A stretch of 64,000 nt of DNA, taken from assembly GCF_001612615.1 (NCBI RefSeq), contig NZ_BDAU01000031.1, positions 110,413 to 174,412 of the forward strand, read 5' to 3'. The position numbers and the translations under genes were made by a program. Source of the DNA: Nocardia amikacinitolerans NBRC 108937. Its GTDB lineage: Bacteria > Actinomycetota > Actinomycetes > Mycobacteriales > Mycobacteriaceae. Shown here in pieces: positions 25,917-35,445 of this stretch. Each line of letters opens with the position of its first letter. Position 1 is the stretch's first letter. The notes beneath the pieces are model-generated. The model worked only from the letters and a program-made list of their open reading frames with translations, did not search any database and had not been told where the DNA came from.

Positions 25917-26013
25917 CGGCGGGGACACGGTAATTCGACTATTCCCGCGAGATTGTGATCCGCGTCATATAGTCGCAGGTGCCTGGCAGCTAAAGGCATC
26001 GCGCGGAGGACAA

Positions 26014-27237
26014 ATGTCGCAGCTCTTGGTCGAATACCCCCTGACGAACTCGCCCGCGTGTGGAAACCCGCTGGCCCGCGGCGCGGACGGCGTGCTGCGC
26101 TACGGCAACCTCACCCCGGCGCTCACCGAGCTGCTCGATCTACAGGTGCACGCCTTCGCGGCGCGCGAGGCGGTCGTCGAGCTCGGTGGGCCCCGGCTCA
26201 CCTACCGGGAGCTGTGGCACTCGGCCTCGCGCATCGCGGGCGGCCTGCAGGAGCACGGCGTCGGCTACGGCGACCGGGTCGCCATCCACATGCCAGCGGG
26301 CGCGCGCTGGGTGCAGGCGTTCCTCGGGGCGCTGCTCAGCGGCGCGGTGCCGGTGCTGGTGCACGACGGGCTTCCCGCGAAGGTGGCCGAGCAGGTGATC
26401 GCCGACAGCAAGGCGGATTTCGTATTCGGTCGCGGCGCCCGCGGCGGTGATGTGGAGCTGCCCGACGGCGCCGCGTTCATCGATGACGGCGCGGCGCTCA
26501 ACGATCTCGCCCTGCTCTGCTACACCAGCGGCACCCGCAAGGGCGTCGAACTGACCAACGAGAACCTGCTCTCGGCGGTCCGCTCGGTGGTCGCCGCGCT
26601 GGACCTGCCCACCGACGGTGTGCGCAATCTGGTGCTTCCGCCGCTGGCGCACGCCAGCGGATGCGTCGACCAGCTGCTGCCCACCTTCGCCGTCGGCGGC
26701 ACCGTGGTGCTCGCCCCGGACGGCCGCGACCTCGCCGAAGCCATTGTGGCCGAACGGATCGACATGGTCTCGGGCACGCCGCGCATCTTCGCGGGCCTGC
26801 TTCCCGAGCTTGCCGCGCTACGCGCCGACGGCGTGCCCACCGAGGGCATCAGCCGGGTCAGCAGCGCGGGGCATCGCGCCGAACGGACCGCGAGCGGTCT
26901 GGCCGCCGCGCTGCGCGACGCGTTCCCCTCGGCCAGGCACTGGTCGGTGTGGGGCGCCACCGAGACGAGCGGCATCGGACTCGCCGTGGACGACACCGAG
27001 ACTCCCGCCGACGCGGGCCGAGTCCTCGGATTCCCGTTCGGCGGTACCGAATTGGCGCTCTGGGGTCCGCAGGCCGGAGCCGGACATGGCGAATTGCTCT
27101 GTCGCGGACCGAATGTCACCCGGCGGTACTGGAACGACCCGGAGACCACGGCGCACCGGTTCACGGGCAGCTGGTTCCACACCGGCGACCAGGTGTCGAT
27201 CGACGCGCACGGCCTCGTCCGGCGCGAAATCGCCTGA
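26014..27237 (+). CDS. AMP-binding (ANL) enzyme lacking its C-terminal domain
   Basis: 407 residues, against about 500-550 for acyl-CoA synthetases. The N-terminal domain is recognisable: LTYRELWHSASRIAGGL, GDRVAIHMPAGARWVQAFLGALLSGAVPV, WGATETSG, GELLCRGPNVTRRYWNDPE and GSWFHTGDQVSID. The protein then stops at AHGLVRREIA, just where the hinge and the GRKK-containing C-terminal domain with the catalytic lysine should begin. The P-loop at 170-177 is also short (YTSGTRKG instead of TSGTTGxPKG). GGAGGA sits correctly before the ATG. It may be non-catalytic, only adenylate, or be decaying. Confidence 0.8.
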   Translation: MSQLLVEYPLTNSPACGNPLARGADGVLRYGNLTPALTELLDLQVHAFAAREAVVELGGPRLTYRELWHSASRIAGGLQEHGVGYGDRVAIHMPAGARWVQAFLGALLSGAVPVLVHDGLPAKVAEQVIADSKADFVFGRGARGGDVELPDGAAFIDDGAALNDLALLCYTSGTRKGVELTNENLLSAVRSVVAALDLPTDGVRNLVLPPLAHASGCVDQLLPTFAVGGTVVLAPDGRDLAEAIVAERIDMVSGTPRIFAGLLPELAALRADGVPTEGISRVSSAGHRAERTASGLAAALRDAFPSARHWSVWGATETSGIGLAVDDTETPADAGRVLGFPFGGTELALWGPQAGAGHGELLCRGPNVTRRYWNDPETTAHRFTGSWFHTGDQVSIDAHGLVRREIA

Positions 27238-27266
27238 GCCGTGGGCTGGTTCGACCGGGCCGGGGA

Positions 27267-28013
27267 CTATTCCAGCATCCGGTCGCGCAACCGCGCGCGC
27301 AGCTCGGACGTCAGCCCGACGACGTCGAGGTAGCGGTCGAAGTCACCGTGCAGTTGCCGTACCGATTCCAGCGACTCGCCCAGGTATTCCTCGCGCACGC
27401 CGAGCAGGTCTTCGGAGAAGCTCGCGCCCGGCGGCAGGGTGGGCTCGATCAACGCGCGCAGCGGCTCGACGGCCTCGTTGCTGAGCAAGTAGTCGGCGAG
27501 CACGTCCTCCTCGACGACGCCCACCGCGCGCAGCAGCGTCGCCACCGCCCAGCCGGTGCGGTCCTTGCCCGCCGCGCAGTGCACCAGTACCGCGCCGTCC
27601 CCGCGCACGATGGACTCCGCGATCGAGACGATCGCCGAGTTCGCCTCCGGCAGCGCGGGGAACTCGCGGTAGACCTCGAGCATGTGGTCGAACGCGGAGC
27701 CGGTGCGCGACTCGTGCGGCGGGGCCTCGCCCATCCGCGAGTCGAAAGGCGTCACGCTGCGCCGCACGCCGTCGGGCAGGTTGTCGTGGCCCATGTGGTC
27801 GATCTCCCGCACACCGCGCAGGTCGAAGACCTCGCTGACGCCGAGTTCGCGCAGCGTGCGGTGGCCGTCCGCGTCGAGGCCGCTGAGCTGCGCCGAACGA
27901 AGCAGCACGCCCGGGCGCACCTTGGCGCCGTCGGCCGTGCGCAGGCCGCCGGTGTCGCGGAAGTTGAACGTGCCGGAGAGGAAGAACTGATCGGCGGGAG
28001 GCGGGAGAGTCAC
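27267..28013 (-). CDS. ptpB: Tyrosine/serine and lipid phosphatase, PtpB family
   Basis: 248 residues. The P-loop HCAAGKDRTG (145-154) holds the nucleophilic Cys146 and matches the HCFAGKDRTG loop of M. tuberculosis PtpB. NFRDTGGL near 17, LLRSAQLSGLD and the late GVREEYLGESLESVRQLHGDFDRYL follow the same protein over its whole length. The mycobacterial enzyme dephosphorylates phosphotyrosine, phosphoserine and phosphoinositides and is secreted into macrophages; no secretion signal is visible here. Confidence 0.87.
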   Translation of the reverse strand: MTLPPPADQFFLSGTFNFRDTGGLRTADGAKVRPGVLLRSAQLSGLDADGHRTLRELGVSEVFDLRGVREIDHMGHDNLPDGVRRSVTPFDSRMGEAPPHESRTGSAFDHMLEVYREFPALPEANSAIVSIAESIVRGDGAVLVHCAAGKDRTGWAVATLLRAVGVVEEDVLADYLLSNEAVEPLRALIEPTLPPGASFSEDLLGVREEYLGESLESVRQLHGDFDRYLDVVGLTSELRARLRDRMLE

Positions 28014-28423
28014 CGATCCAGGCTATCGGCCGCCTGTAGAGCGGCGGTGTCGTTCCCGGATCGAAAGCCGAACACCCGGATGAACCGGTTCCACGGCGCT
28101 ATTGTGCGCTTTGCCACAGTGACGGCAGGTGCGGCGCCGCGGACCGTAAGGTGGAACATTGTGTGTCTTCCGGCCGCGAGGGTCCGGAAGTCGCCCAGGA
28201 ACGCCGATCGGTGGGGACACTGCAGCGTTGCAGAGTCATTCCGTTTGGGTAACAAAACATTCTTTCAGTCTGGAATACCCGCTGAACCCGTTCTCAAACC
28301 CCGAAAACCCTCTACCATTGATGAACGTTGGACCGGGCAGCCTGGGGATTTCTGGCAGCTCGCCAAAGTTCAGCGAGTCGCGCCATCGGAGGTGCGCGAG
28401 TTCTTTCGCCGAGGGAGTCGTCG
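28014..28423. other. Gene-free, partly AT-rich divergent region
   Basis: 410 bp between ptpB and the gene at 28424. Short ORFs here lack codon bias on both strands. A hairpin CTTCCGG (28167-28173) with CCGGAAG (28184-28190) is present. The stretch 28235-28300 is clearly richer in A+T and probably holds promoter elements for the plus-strand gene, but I cannot fix -35 and -10 boxes. Confidence 0.35.
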
Positions 28424-28903
28424 TTGAGCGCACGTGGAGAAACAGTGGAGAGTCGGTTGCGGCCGACGATCTGCGAGGCCGTGGAGAAAGCGGCCGCCTC
28501 GCTCGATATCACCGGAGTGCGGGCACTGCGGGTGCTGTTGCACGCCGGTGTCACCGCGTACTGGCCGCTGGTCAAGGCGGCGCCGACCAAACAGATCCGT
28601 GCCTACGAGGCGACCGTGCAGACGCTGCGCGAGCACTGGGAGGTCCGGCCCGAACCCGAACCCGATCCAATCGCCGCGGCCATGTTCCGCGAGATGGACG
28701 CCGAGGTCGGCAACTTCCTGCGCCTCTGCGCCGATCGCTCCGGGACCCAGTGGCTGGAACCGGTGGACGACATCGCCACCTACGTGGTGTCGGTCCTGCA
28801 GGGCGCCGTGCTGCGCTGGCTGGCCGACTGCAACGACGAGACGACCCTGGTGGTATCGGACGACCTGGTGAGCGGGTTGGCCACCCGGGCCGCCGAAGTC
28901 TGA
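28424..28903 (+). CDS. Uncharacterised helical protein, TetR C-domain-like
   Basis: 159 residues from TTG at 28424, chosen because GAGGGAG stands six bases before it; GTG at 28445 also has a ribosome binding site. The chain is helical throughout. The end (TYVVSVLQGAVLRWLADCND, then VSDDLVSGLATRAAEV) resembles the last two helices of TetR ligand domains, and VTAYWPLVKAAPTKQ could be a weak HTH, but no standard TetR DNA-binding motif is seen. A Glu/Pro string (VRPEPEPDP) divides the halves. It lies 48 bp before the PLP enzyme gene. Confidence 0.6.
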   Translation: MSARGETVESRLRPTICEAVEKAAASLDITGVRALRVLLHAGVTAYWPLVKAAPTKQIRAYEATVQTLREHWEVRPEPEPDPIAAAMFREMDAEVGNFLRLCADRSGTQWLEPVDDIATYVVSVLQGAVLRWLADCNDETTLVVSDDLVSGLATRAAEV

Positions 28904-28951
28904 CTCGACCAATACTGGACGTGTGACCAGTTTGGTGGTTGAGTTGTCCGG

Positions 28952-30130
28952 GTGAGCGAGATATCGCCGATCGCCGGACTGCACGCCGCCACCGCCGACC
29001 TCGACCCGCCGCTGGCCGCGCTCGATCTGACCGCGCTGCGCGCCAATGCCGCCGATCTGGTCCGCCGCGCGAACGGCGTCCCGATCCGGGTCGCCAGCAA
29101 ATCCGTGCGCTGCCGCGCCGTACTGGAAGCCGTACTCGGCGGTGATCTGACCGCCGCCGACGGCTTCGCGGGCATCATGTCCTACTCCCTGCGCGAGGCG
29201 CTCTGGCTGGCCGGTCTCGGCGCCCGCGACATCCTGCTCGGCTACCCGACAGTGGACCGCGCTGCCCTCGCCGAACTGGCCGCCGACGACACCCTGCTCG
29301 GCGCGATCACCCTCATGATCGACGACGTCGACCAGCTCGACCTGATCCGCGCTGCCGTCGGCACCGACCGGGTACGGCCACGCGTCTGCCTGGACGTGGA
29401 CGCCTCGCTACGGATCGGACCGCTGCACCTAGGCGTGCGCCGCTCACCGATCCGCACCCCCGAACAAGCCGCCGCGCTGGCCAGTGCCGCGCTCGACCGC
29501 GGCTTCGACGTGGTCGGCGTGATGACTTACGAGGCGCAGATCGCCGGACTGCCCGACAGCAATGTCGCGGTGCGGCTGGTCAAGCGGGCCTCGGCCGCCG
29601 AGATCGCCAAGCGCAGGGCGCGGGTGCTCGAGGCGGTGCGCTCGGTGGTCGGCAAGCTGGAGATCGTCAACAGCGGCGGCACCGGTTCCATCGAGGTCAG
29701 CATCGCCGATCCGGATGTCACCGAGGTGACCGCGGGTTCGGGGCTCTACGTGCCGACGCTGTTCGATCACTACCGCGCCTTCACCCCGCGGCCCGCCCTG
29801 TTCTTCGCGACCCCGGTGCTGCGCAAGCCGACGCCGTCCATCGCGACGGTGTTCGCGGGCGGCTACATCGCCTCCGGTCCGACCGGCGCGTCCCGGGTGC
29901 CGAAACCGGTGTGGCCCAGCGGGTTACGTCTGATCGGCACCGAGGGTGCCGGCGAGGTGCAGACGCCGCTGTCGGCCGCGTCCGAACTGAGCATCGGCGA
30001 CCGGGTGTGGTTCCGGCACGCCAAGGCCGGTGAACTGTGCGAGCGGTTCGATCGGGTGCACCTCGTCGAGGCGGACGGCAGTCGCCGTAGCGTGCCCACC
30101 TACCGCGGCGAAGGCAAGAACTTCGGCTGA
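28952..30130 (+). CDS. PLP-dependent amino-acid deaminase/aldolase, alanine-racemase-like barrel
   Basis: 392 residues from GTG at 28952. RVASKSVR near residue 48 carries the PLP lysine of the D-threonine aldolase/D-serine dehydratase-like group. MTYEAQIAG, IVNSGGTGSIE (phosphate-binding) and TEVTAGSGLYVP follow the fold III barrel. The C-terminal beta domain has FRHAKAGELCERFDRVHLVE, where His and Cys match the zinc ligands of D-serine dehydratases. It probably acts on a D-hydroxyamino acid; the substrate is not shown. Its end is 13 bp from the convergent helicase gene. Confidence 0.85.
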   Translation: MSEISPIAGLHAATADLDPPLAALDLTALRANAADLVRRANGVPIRVASKSVRCRAVLEAVLGGDLTAADGFAGIMSYSLREALWLAGLGARDILLGYPTVDRAALAELAADDTLLGAITLMIDDVDQLDLIRAAVGTDRVRPRVCLDVDASLRIGPLHLGVRRSPIRTPEQAAALASAALDRGFDVVGVMTYEAQIAGLPDSNVAVRLVKRASAAEIAKRRARVLEAVRSVVGKLEIVNSGGTGSIEVSIADPDVTEVTAGSGLYVPTLFDHYRAFTPRPALFFATPVLRKPTPSIATVFAGGYIASGPTGASRVPKPVWPSGLRLIGTEGAGEVQTPLSAASELSIGDRVWFRHAKAGELCERFDRVHLVEADGSRRSVPTYRGEGKNFG

Positions 30131-30143
30131 GCCCGAGCGCGTT

Positions 30144-33100
30144 TCAGCTCAATTGCAGGAACCGCGCCAGGTCGGGTAGGTCGTCCGGCGCGGCGGGCAG
30201 GTACTGGGTGAGCAGCGGCGAGCGGATGATCACCGCGCGCCACATGGCCCGCGACACGGCCGCGCGAACCAGGTTGGGCGACAACAGGAACGACATGCCG
30301 TGCGGGGCGTCGGCCGGGCTCGAGGTGGTCATCGACAGCAGCACCACCGCGGCCTCCCTGCCGCGGAAACGGTCGACGGTGCCGACGAGCACGTCCTCGA
30401 TCTTGGCGCGCGCCAGCATCGTTCGGATCCGGCCGACCTGCGCGCCGTACGGTGCGACGACGAAGATGTCGTGCGGGTGCAGCCGCCGCGTGGTCGCGCC
30501 CATCGTCCACGGTAGGCCGAGCAGGGCGCGCACCTGGCGCACCACCTCGCGTGCCTCGGCCGCCGATTCGGTGGCATCGCCGTAGTGATCGACGAGGACG
30601 GTGCCGATCCCCGGCTCGGCGCCATCGAGTTGCCTTGCCAGCGTGACGGTTTCGTTGGAGCGCAGCCTGCCGTCGTAGAACAGCCGGGAGATCGGCTCGC
30701 ACACACGGGGATGCATCCGCCAGGTGCGGTCCAGCAGGTACCCGCGCTCGGGCGGGACGGTGTGGCGGCCGGCGAGCAACCAGCCGAGGACCGATTCGCC
30801 CACCGGCCCGGGATGCGCGCTGCGCGCGACGGTGGGCTGCGGATCGCCGAGCAGCAGCAGATTGCGCGCACTGCCCGCCACCGTCGCGGTCTCCGCCAAC
30901 GGGAACCGGCCCGCGTCCGCGATCACAAGCAGGTCCAGGCTGTCCGCGGGAACCACGGCGTCGTCGGCGAAATCGGCGGAGAGCCCGCCGATGACACACC
31001 CGTTCACGGCGTTGTCCAGGAACCGCGGATAGCGGGCCCCGTCGATCACCGCCCACTCCGGCGCCACCGCCTCGGCGTCCTTCTTCGCCACCAACTCCGG
31101 AAGCACACCGACCGCGACGATCGCGTCCAGCAGGCTCTCCACCGTCGAATGCGCTTGCGCCACAACGCCGATACGCCACTTGTTCCGGACGACGAGCCGT
31201 TCCAGCACCCGCGCGACGGTGGAGTTCTTCCCGGTCCCCGACGGGCTCTGCACCACCAGGTAGGACTCGTCCAATTCGCGGGTGGCCGCGGTGATGGCGG
31301 CGGCGTGGTCGCCGTGCACCTCGGGCAGCGACGCGTCCCCACGCAGCCGCGGCGCGCGCCGGGCGAGGATGTCGAACAGCGCGCAGTCGGGGATCTCCGG
31401 CAGCGTCACCAGCAGCCGCTGCGCGGCCGATTCCATGGCGGCCTCGGCGTTCTCGTCCCAGGCGGGAAGTCCCGGCGCGATGGCGATGGGTAGGTCGTCG
31501 TAGGGTTCGCAGCCGTCCGGTAGGAGTTCCTCCAGCCGGACCGTGTCGTCGAAGTCGGCGTCCACCGCGCAGCCGAGCACCGTCGCCGTCGCGGTGCCGC
31601 GCTTGCCGACCGCGGTGCGCATGCCCGCGGCTACCGGGTGGTCGTAGTAGGTGTACACGGTCGCGCCCGGCGCGAGCGCCGCCGCGCCGCCGCCGTCGCG
31701 ACCGGTGCCGATCCGGCCGGTCAGCGTCAGATACCTGCGCATGGACGGGCGATTGGGGCTGTGGTGCCACTTGGTGTCCACGGTGCCCCAGTCGGCGATC
31801 AGCACGCCGGACGCGTCCGGCCATTCGTGCACGGGGTGGCTGAGGCGGTCGGCGTGCGAGTACCACAGCGGCTGACGTTCGCGCCGGTGGTAGCCGAGCG
31901 CCGCCGCCATCAGCGCCGCGGGATGGTCCGGATTCCCCTGGGCCGCGGCGTATTCCGCGAGCGCGGCCTCCACCGAGGACGGGCCGGACATGGGCGCCAG
32001 CTGTGTCGGTTCCGGCGTCGGATACCGGTCGGCGCGCGCCATGGGATCGGTGTGCTCGTCGGCCAGTTCCAGCAGCCAGTCGCGTAGCCGAAGCACCGTG
32101 ACGCAGGCGGGTTCCGGCGCGCCCGCATCGGGCAGCAGGCGCCGCAGCCGATCCAGCCCGTACGAGTCCTCGCCGACCAGCAGCGCGTTGCGCACGATCG
32201 GATACAGGTCGACCAGCACACCGTCGCGCAGCAAATCGTCGGCGATCTCCTCGCCGACGCCCGACTCCCCGGTCCAGCGCAGCAGCGCCGAACGCACCTC
32301 CGAGGTGTAGTGGTAGACGCGCATGTCCGGGAACGTCCGTCGCCGGTGCGCGAGCAGATCGAGCACCCGGCTCAGCGCGTCCCGCCACGCCGCGTCCTCG
32401 TCGGCGAACGGCGCGCGCAAGGACAGGTGCACGGCGCCAGGCTCGCCGATCTCGATCGCCGCGAGGCGGCCCCGGTCGTCGGCGTCGACGGTCAGCGAGA
32501 GATCGCCCGGTGTCGCGGGCGGCAGCCCGGCGAGCGCGAGCGCGTCGACGAGCGTGTGCGCGGGACGACCCGAATCCTCGCTGCGCCGTTGGATTTCCGC
32601 CTGCCTGCGCAGCGTGGTCACGGTGCGCGGCGGCAGTCCGTGCACCGCGCCGTCCAGCCCGCCGAGCCGGTCGATGGTGCTCACCCCTGCCTCGCGCAGC
32701 CTGGCGCGCGCGGCGGGGGACATACCCGCGACGAGGAGCAGATCGCGCGCCGCGGTCAGCTCGGCCGTGCAGGTGGGGCAGCGGCCGCAGGCCAGATACC
32801 GCGGATCGCCCCACTGGACGGGCAGCAGCTCGCCGAGCTTGTCCTCCACGATCCGTTCGACGCGCCGCCGTCGTGCGAGATAGACCGGAACCAGATCGGT
32901 GAGCGGATGGTCGGCGCTGTCCGCGCCTAGATGCAGCCGGGCCGTGGGTGCGGCGAGGCCACCGCTCGCGTCCAAAGCCACGGCGCAGGCGGCCGATTCG
33001 AGCGCCGTGCCCACCAGGGCCCACGGTGTCGCGGCGGCGCCGTGCACGGTGTAGCGCACCCGATGACTCGCGCGGACGAGGTACTCGCACGAGCACGCGA

Positions 33101-33464
33101 ACCCGCCGTCGAAGAAGGTGGCGTTGTGCACCACCGCCACGCCTTCGCGCAGCGCGGCAAGGGTCTGCTCGTGCGCGTCCCGCAGCGCCGCGACCCGCCC
33201 CGCTGGATCGTCCGGATTCTGTGGCGGCTGGCGGATCTCGACCATGCCGCTGCCGTAGCGGTCGCGGAAGTCGGCGAGCCTGCGCTCGCGGGAATCGTCG
33301 ACGCGGTGCGGCTCGGCCGCGAAAGTGCGCGCGGCAGCGGCCTCGATGTCGTCCGGAAGCGCGCCCAGTTCGGTGTCGAGGGCACGCAGCAACGCGAATT
33401 CACAGCGCGCCGCGCGCACGAGATCAGCGGCGGCGCATACGACACGATCACCGAACACGAACAA
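30144..33464 (-). CDS. Large RecB-like nuclease / SF1 helicase protein with degenerate motifs
   Basis: 1106 residues, matching the TM0106-type nuclease plus Dna2/Upf1-like helicase architecture. Residues 1-240 are the nuclease part: Cys21 and CGRCPTC (226-232) should bind a 4Fe-4S cluster, but the expected WDTKLA motif is replaced by VHGAAAT (140-146), so the catalytic Asp and Lys are absent. A helix-hairpin-helix follows (about 245-275). The C-terminal helicase has PSGTGKN at Walker A (Asn for Thr/Ser), IADAGR where DEAGQ is expected, but intact GDPQ and VGTVDRFRGRE...AAVSRA motifs. It may bind DNA without cutting it and with weak or no ATPase activity. Confidence 0.75.
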   Translation of the reverse strand: MFVFGDRVVCAAADLVRAARCEFALLRALDTELGALPDDIEAAAARTFAAEPHRVDDSRERRLADFRDRYGSGMVEIRQPPQNPDDPAGRVAALRDAHEQTLAALREGVAVVHNATFFDGGFACSCEYLVRASHRVRYTVHGAAATPWALVGTALESAACAVALDASGGLAAPTARLHLGADSADHPLTDLVPVYLARRRRVERIVEDKLGELLPVQWGDPRYLACGRCPTCTAELTAARDLLLVAGMSPAARARLREAGVSTIDRLGGLDGAVHGLPPRTVTTLRRQAEIQRRSEDSGRPAHTLVDALALAGLPPATPGDLSLTVDADDRGRLAAIEIGEPGAVHLSLRAPFADEDAAWRDALSRVLDLLAHRRRTFPDMRVYHYTSEVRSALLRWTGESGVGEEIADDLLRDGVLVDLYPIVRNALLVGEDSYGLDRLRRLLPDAGAPEPACVTVLRLRDWLLELADEHTDPMARADRYPTPEPTQLAPMSGPSSVEAALAEYAAAQGNPDHPAALMAAALGYHRRERQPLWYSHADRLSHPVHEWPDASGVLIADWGTVDTKWHHSPNRPSMRRYLTLTGRIGTGRDGGGAAALAPGATVYTYYDHPVAAGMRTAVGKRGTATATVLGCAVDADFDDTVRLEELLPDGCEPYDDLPIAIAPGLPAWDENAEAAMESAAQRLLVTLPEIPDCALFDILARRAPRLRGDASLPEVHGDHAAAITAATRELDESYLVVQSPSGTGKNSTVARVLERLVVRNKWRIGVVAQAHSTVESLLDAIVAVGVLPELVAKKDAEAVAPEWAVIDGARYPRFLDNAVNGCVIGGLSADFADDAVVPADSLDLLVIADAGRFPLAETATVAGSARNLLLLGDPQPTVARSAHPGPVGESVLGWLLAGRHTVPPERGYLLDRTWRMHPRVCEPISRLFYDGRLRSNETVTLARQLDGAEPGIGTVLVDHYGDATESAAEAREVVRQVRALLGLPWTMGATTRRLHPHDIFVVAPYGAQVGRIRTMLARAKIEDVLVGTVDRFRGREAAVVLLSMTTSSPADAPHGMSFLLSPNLVRAAVSRAMWRAVIIRSPLLTQYLPAAPDDLPDLARFLQLS

Positions 33465-33574
33465 ACGCGCCCCTCCTGTGTCTTCGCCGGGACACCCGCA
33501 CCGGGCGCGCTGGCGTGCGCGCCGGTCGGCAACACCTTAGCTAGCCCCGCGTGACCTCGGCGTACCCGCCCGGC

Positions 33575-35383
33575 TCAGGAGCGTGGCTTGCGGCGCTCCG
33601 GGCGCTTGCCCGCGTCGCGGTCGCGACGCGGACCCCGGGTGAACGAGCGGTGCGATGGCGGGCCCTGGTCCAGCTGCAACTGGATGAGCACGCCGCTGAT
33701 CCTGGTGCGCCGCAAGGCTTCCAGTGTCTCGGCGGGCAGCTGCGCGGGCAGCTCGACCAGACTGTGGTCCGGCCGAATGCTGATATGCCCGAAGTCGCTG
33801 CGCCGCAAACCACCCTCGTTGGCGATGGCGCCGACGATCGCGCCGGGCACCACGCGGTGCCGCTTGCCGACGCTGATCCGGTAGGTGGCCAGCTCCGCGC
33901 CGGTGCCGCGGTGGTGCGACGCCGCGGGGCGCTCCTCGTCGAACCGGCGGGCGGGCCGTTCCCTCGGCACGCGCTCGCGCCGCTCGGGCTCGGGTTCCGG
34001 CTCCATGAAGAAGTTGTCGCCGTCGTAGGAGCCGACCGCCAAAGCCGCGGCGATGTCGACGAGCGGGATGTTGTGCTCGCGCTCGTAGTCCTCGATCAGC
34101 TTGCGGAACAGCGGCAGATTCGCCGAGGACAGGTTCTCGGTGATCGCGTCGCCGAACTTCGCCACGCGCTGCGCGTTCACGTCCTCGACGCTTGGCAGCT
34201 GCATCTCCTCGAGCGGGTGGCGCGTGGCGCGCTCGATCGCCTTGAGCAGATGACGTTCTCGCGGCGCGACGAACAGCAGCGCCTGTCCGCTGCGGCCCGC
34301 GCGGCCGGTGCGGCCGATGCGGTGGACGTAGGACTCGGTGTCGTGCGGGATGTCGTAGTTGACCACGTGCGAGATGCGGTCCACGTCCAGGCCGCGCGCG
34401 GCGACGTCGGTGGCCACCAGGATGTCCAGCGCGCCGGACTTGAGCTGGCCGATGGTGCGCTCGCGCTGGTTCTGCGCGATGTCGCCGTTGATCGCCGCGG
34501 CGGAGAAACCGCGGGCGCGCAGCTTCTCGGCGAGCTCCTCGGTGCCCTGCTTGGTGCGCACGAAGATGATCATCGCCTCGAAGGACTCGACCTCGAGGAC
34601 CCTGGTCAGCGCGTCCAGCTTGCGCTGGTGCGAGACCTGCACCCAGCGCTGGGTGATGTTGGTGTTGGTCTGGGTCTTGGCCTTGACCGTGATCTCGACC
34701 GGGTCGTGCAGGTACTGCTTGGAGATCTTGCGGATCGCCGAGGGCATGGTGGCCGAGAACAGCGCGACCTGCTTGTCGGTTGGCGTCTCGGCGAGAATCC
34801 GCTCGACGTCCTCCTGGAAGCCCATCTTGAGCATCTCGTCGGCCTCGTCCAGCACCAGGTACTGGAGCTGGGAGAGGTCGAGCGTGCCCTTCTCCAGGTG
34901 ATCGATGACACGGCCCGGCGTGCCGACGACGACGTGCGCGCCCCGGCGCAGACCGGACAGCTGCACGCCGTAGCTCTGACCGCCGTAGATCGGCAGCACG
35001 TGCAGGCCCGGCATGTGCGCGGCGTAGCGGCCGAACGCCTCGGCGACCTGGATGGCCAGCTCGCGGGTCGGCGCGAGGACGAGCGCGCGCGGCTGCTTGC
35101 CCTCGATCTTCAAGCCCATCAGGATCGGGATCGCGAATGCGGCGGTTTTGCCGGTGCCGGTCTGGGCGAGGCCGACCACGTCGGCGCCCTCCAGCAGCGG
35201 CGGAATGGTCGCCGATTGGATCGGCGATGGCGATTCGTAACCCACGTCGGCGATGGCCCGCAGAATGCGGTCATCGATACCCAAGTCGGCGAAGGAGGGG
35301 CCGGCAGCCGGGGAAGACGCTTCGCTCCCAGCCGGGTCCCTGTCGTTGTCGCCAGGAACGCTGTCGACCTCATTGGTGTTCAT
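33575..35383 (-). CDS. deaD: DEAD-box ATP-dependent RNA helicase DeaD/CsdA
   Basis: 602 residues. All DEAD motifs are present: Q-motif SPIQSATIP, AQTGTGKT, PTRELAIQ, GTPGRVIDHL, DEAD, SAT, ARGLDVDRISHVVNYDIP and HRIGRTGRAG. Residues about 495-570 (YRISVGKRHRVVPGAIVGAI, then IRPDHSLVELP) form the DbpA-type RNA-binding domain, followed by an Arg-rich tail. It unwinds structured RNA, aids ribosome assembly and acts in cold stress. M. tuberculosis has the orthologue Rv1253 close to kgd (Rv1248c), so the two share a broad neighbourhood here as well. Confidence 0.93.
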   Translation of the reverse strand: MNTNEVDSVPGDNDRDPAGSEASSPAAGPSFADLGIDDRILRAIADVGYESPSPIQSATIPPLLEGADVVGLAQTGTGKTAAFAIPILMGLKIEGKQPRALVLAPTRELAIQVAEAFGRYAAHMPGLHVLPIYGGQSYGVQLSGLRRGAHVVVGTPGRVIDHLEKGTLDLSQLQYLVLDEADEMLKMGFQEDVERILAETPTDKQVALFSATMPSAIRKISKQYLHDPVEITVKAKTQTNTNITQRWVQVSHQRKLDALTRVLEVESFEAMIIFVRTKQGTEELAEKLRARGFSAAAINGDIAQNQRERTIGQLKSGALDILVATDVAARGLDVDRISHVVNYDIPHDTESYVHRIGRTGRAGRSGQALLFVAPRERHLLKAIERATRHPLEEMQLPSVEDVNAQRVAKFGDAITENLSSANLPLFRKLIEDYEREHNIPLVDIAAALAVGSYDGDNFFMEPEPEPERRERVPRERPARRFDEERPAASHHRGTGAELATYRISVGKRHRVVPGAIVGAIANEGGLRRSDFGHISIRPDHSLVELPAQLPAETLEALRRTRISGVLIQLQLDQGPPSHRSFTRGPRRDRDAGKRPERRKPRS

Positions 35384-35445
35384 TGACCAGCAGTTTACCG
35401 CCTGGCGGTGGCCGTCCCTGCCACCGGGCCAATACGGTGAGACCT

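Noticed and set aside
28010..28255. 81-residue minus-strand ORF upstream of ptpB, and a second frame with a CRHCG motif
   Set aside because: No ribosome binding site, no codon bias, and both frames cover a promoter region; the Cys pair is isolated.
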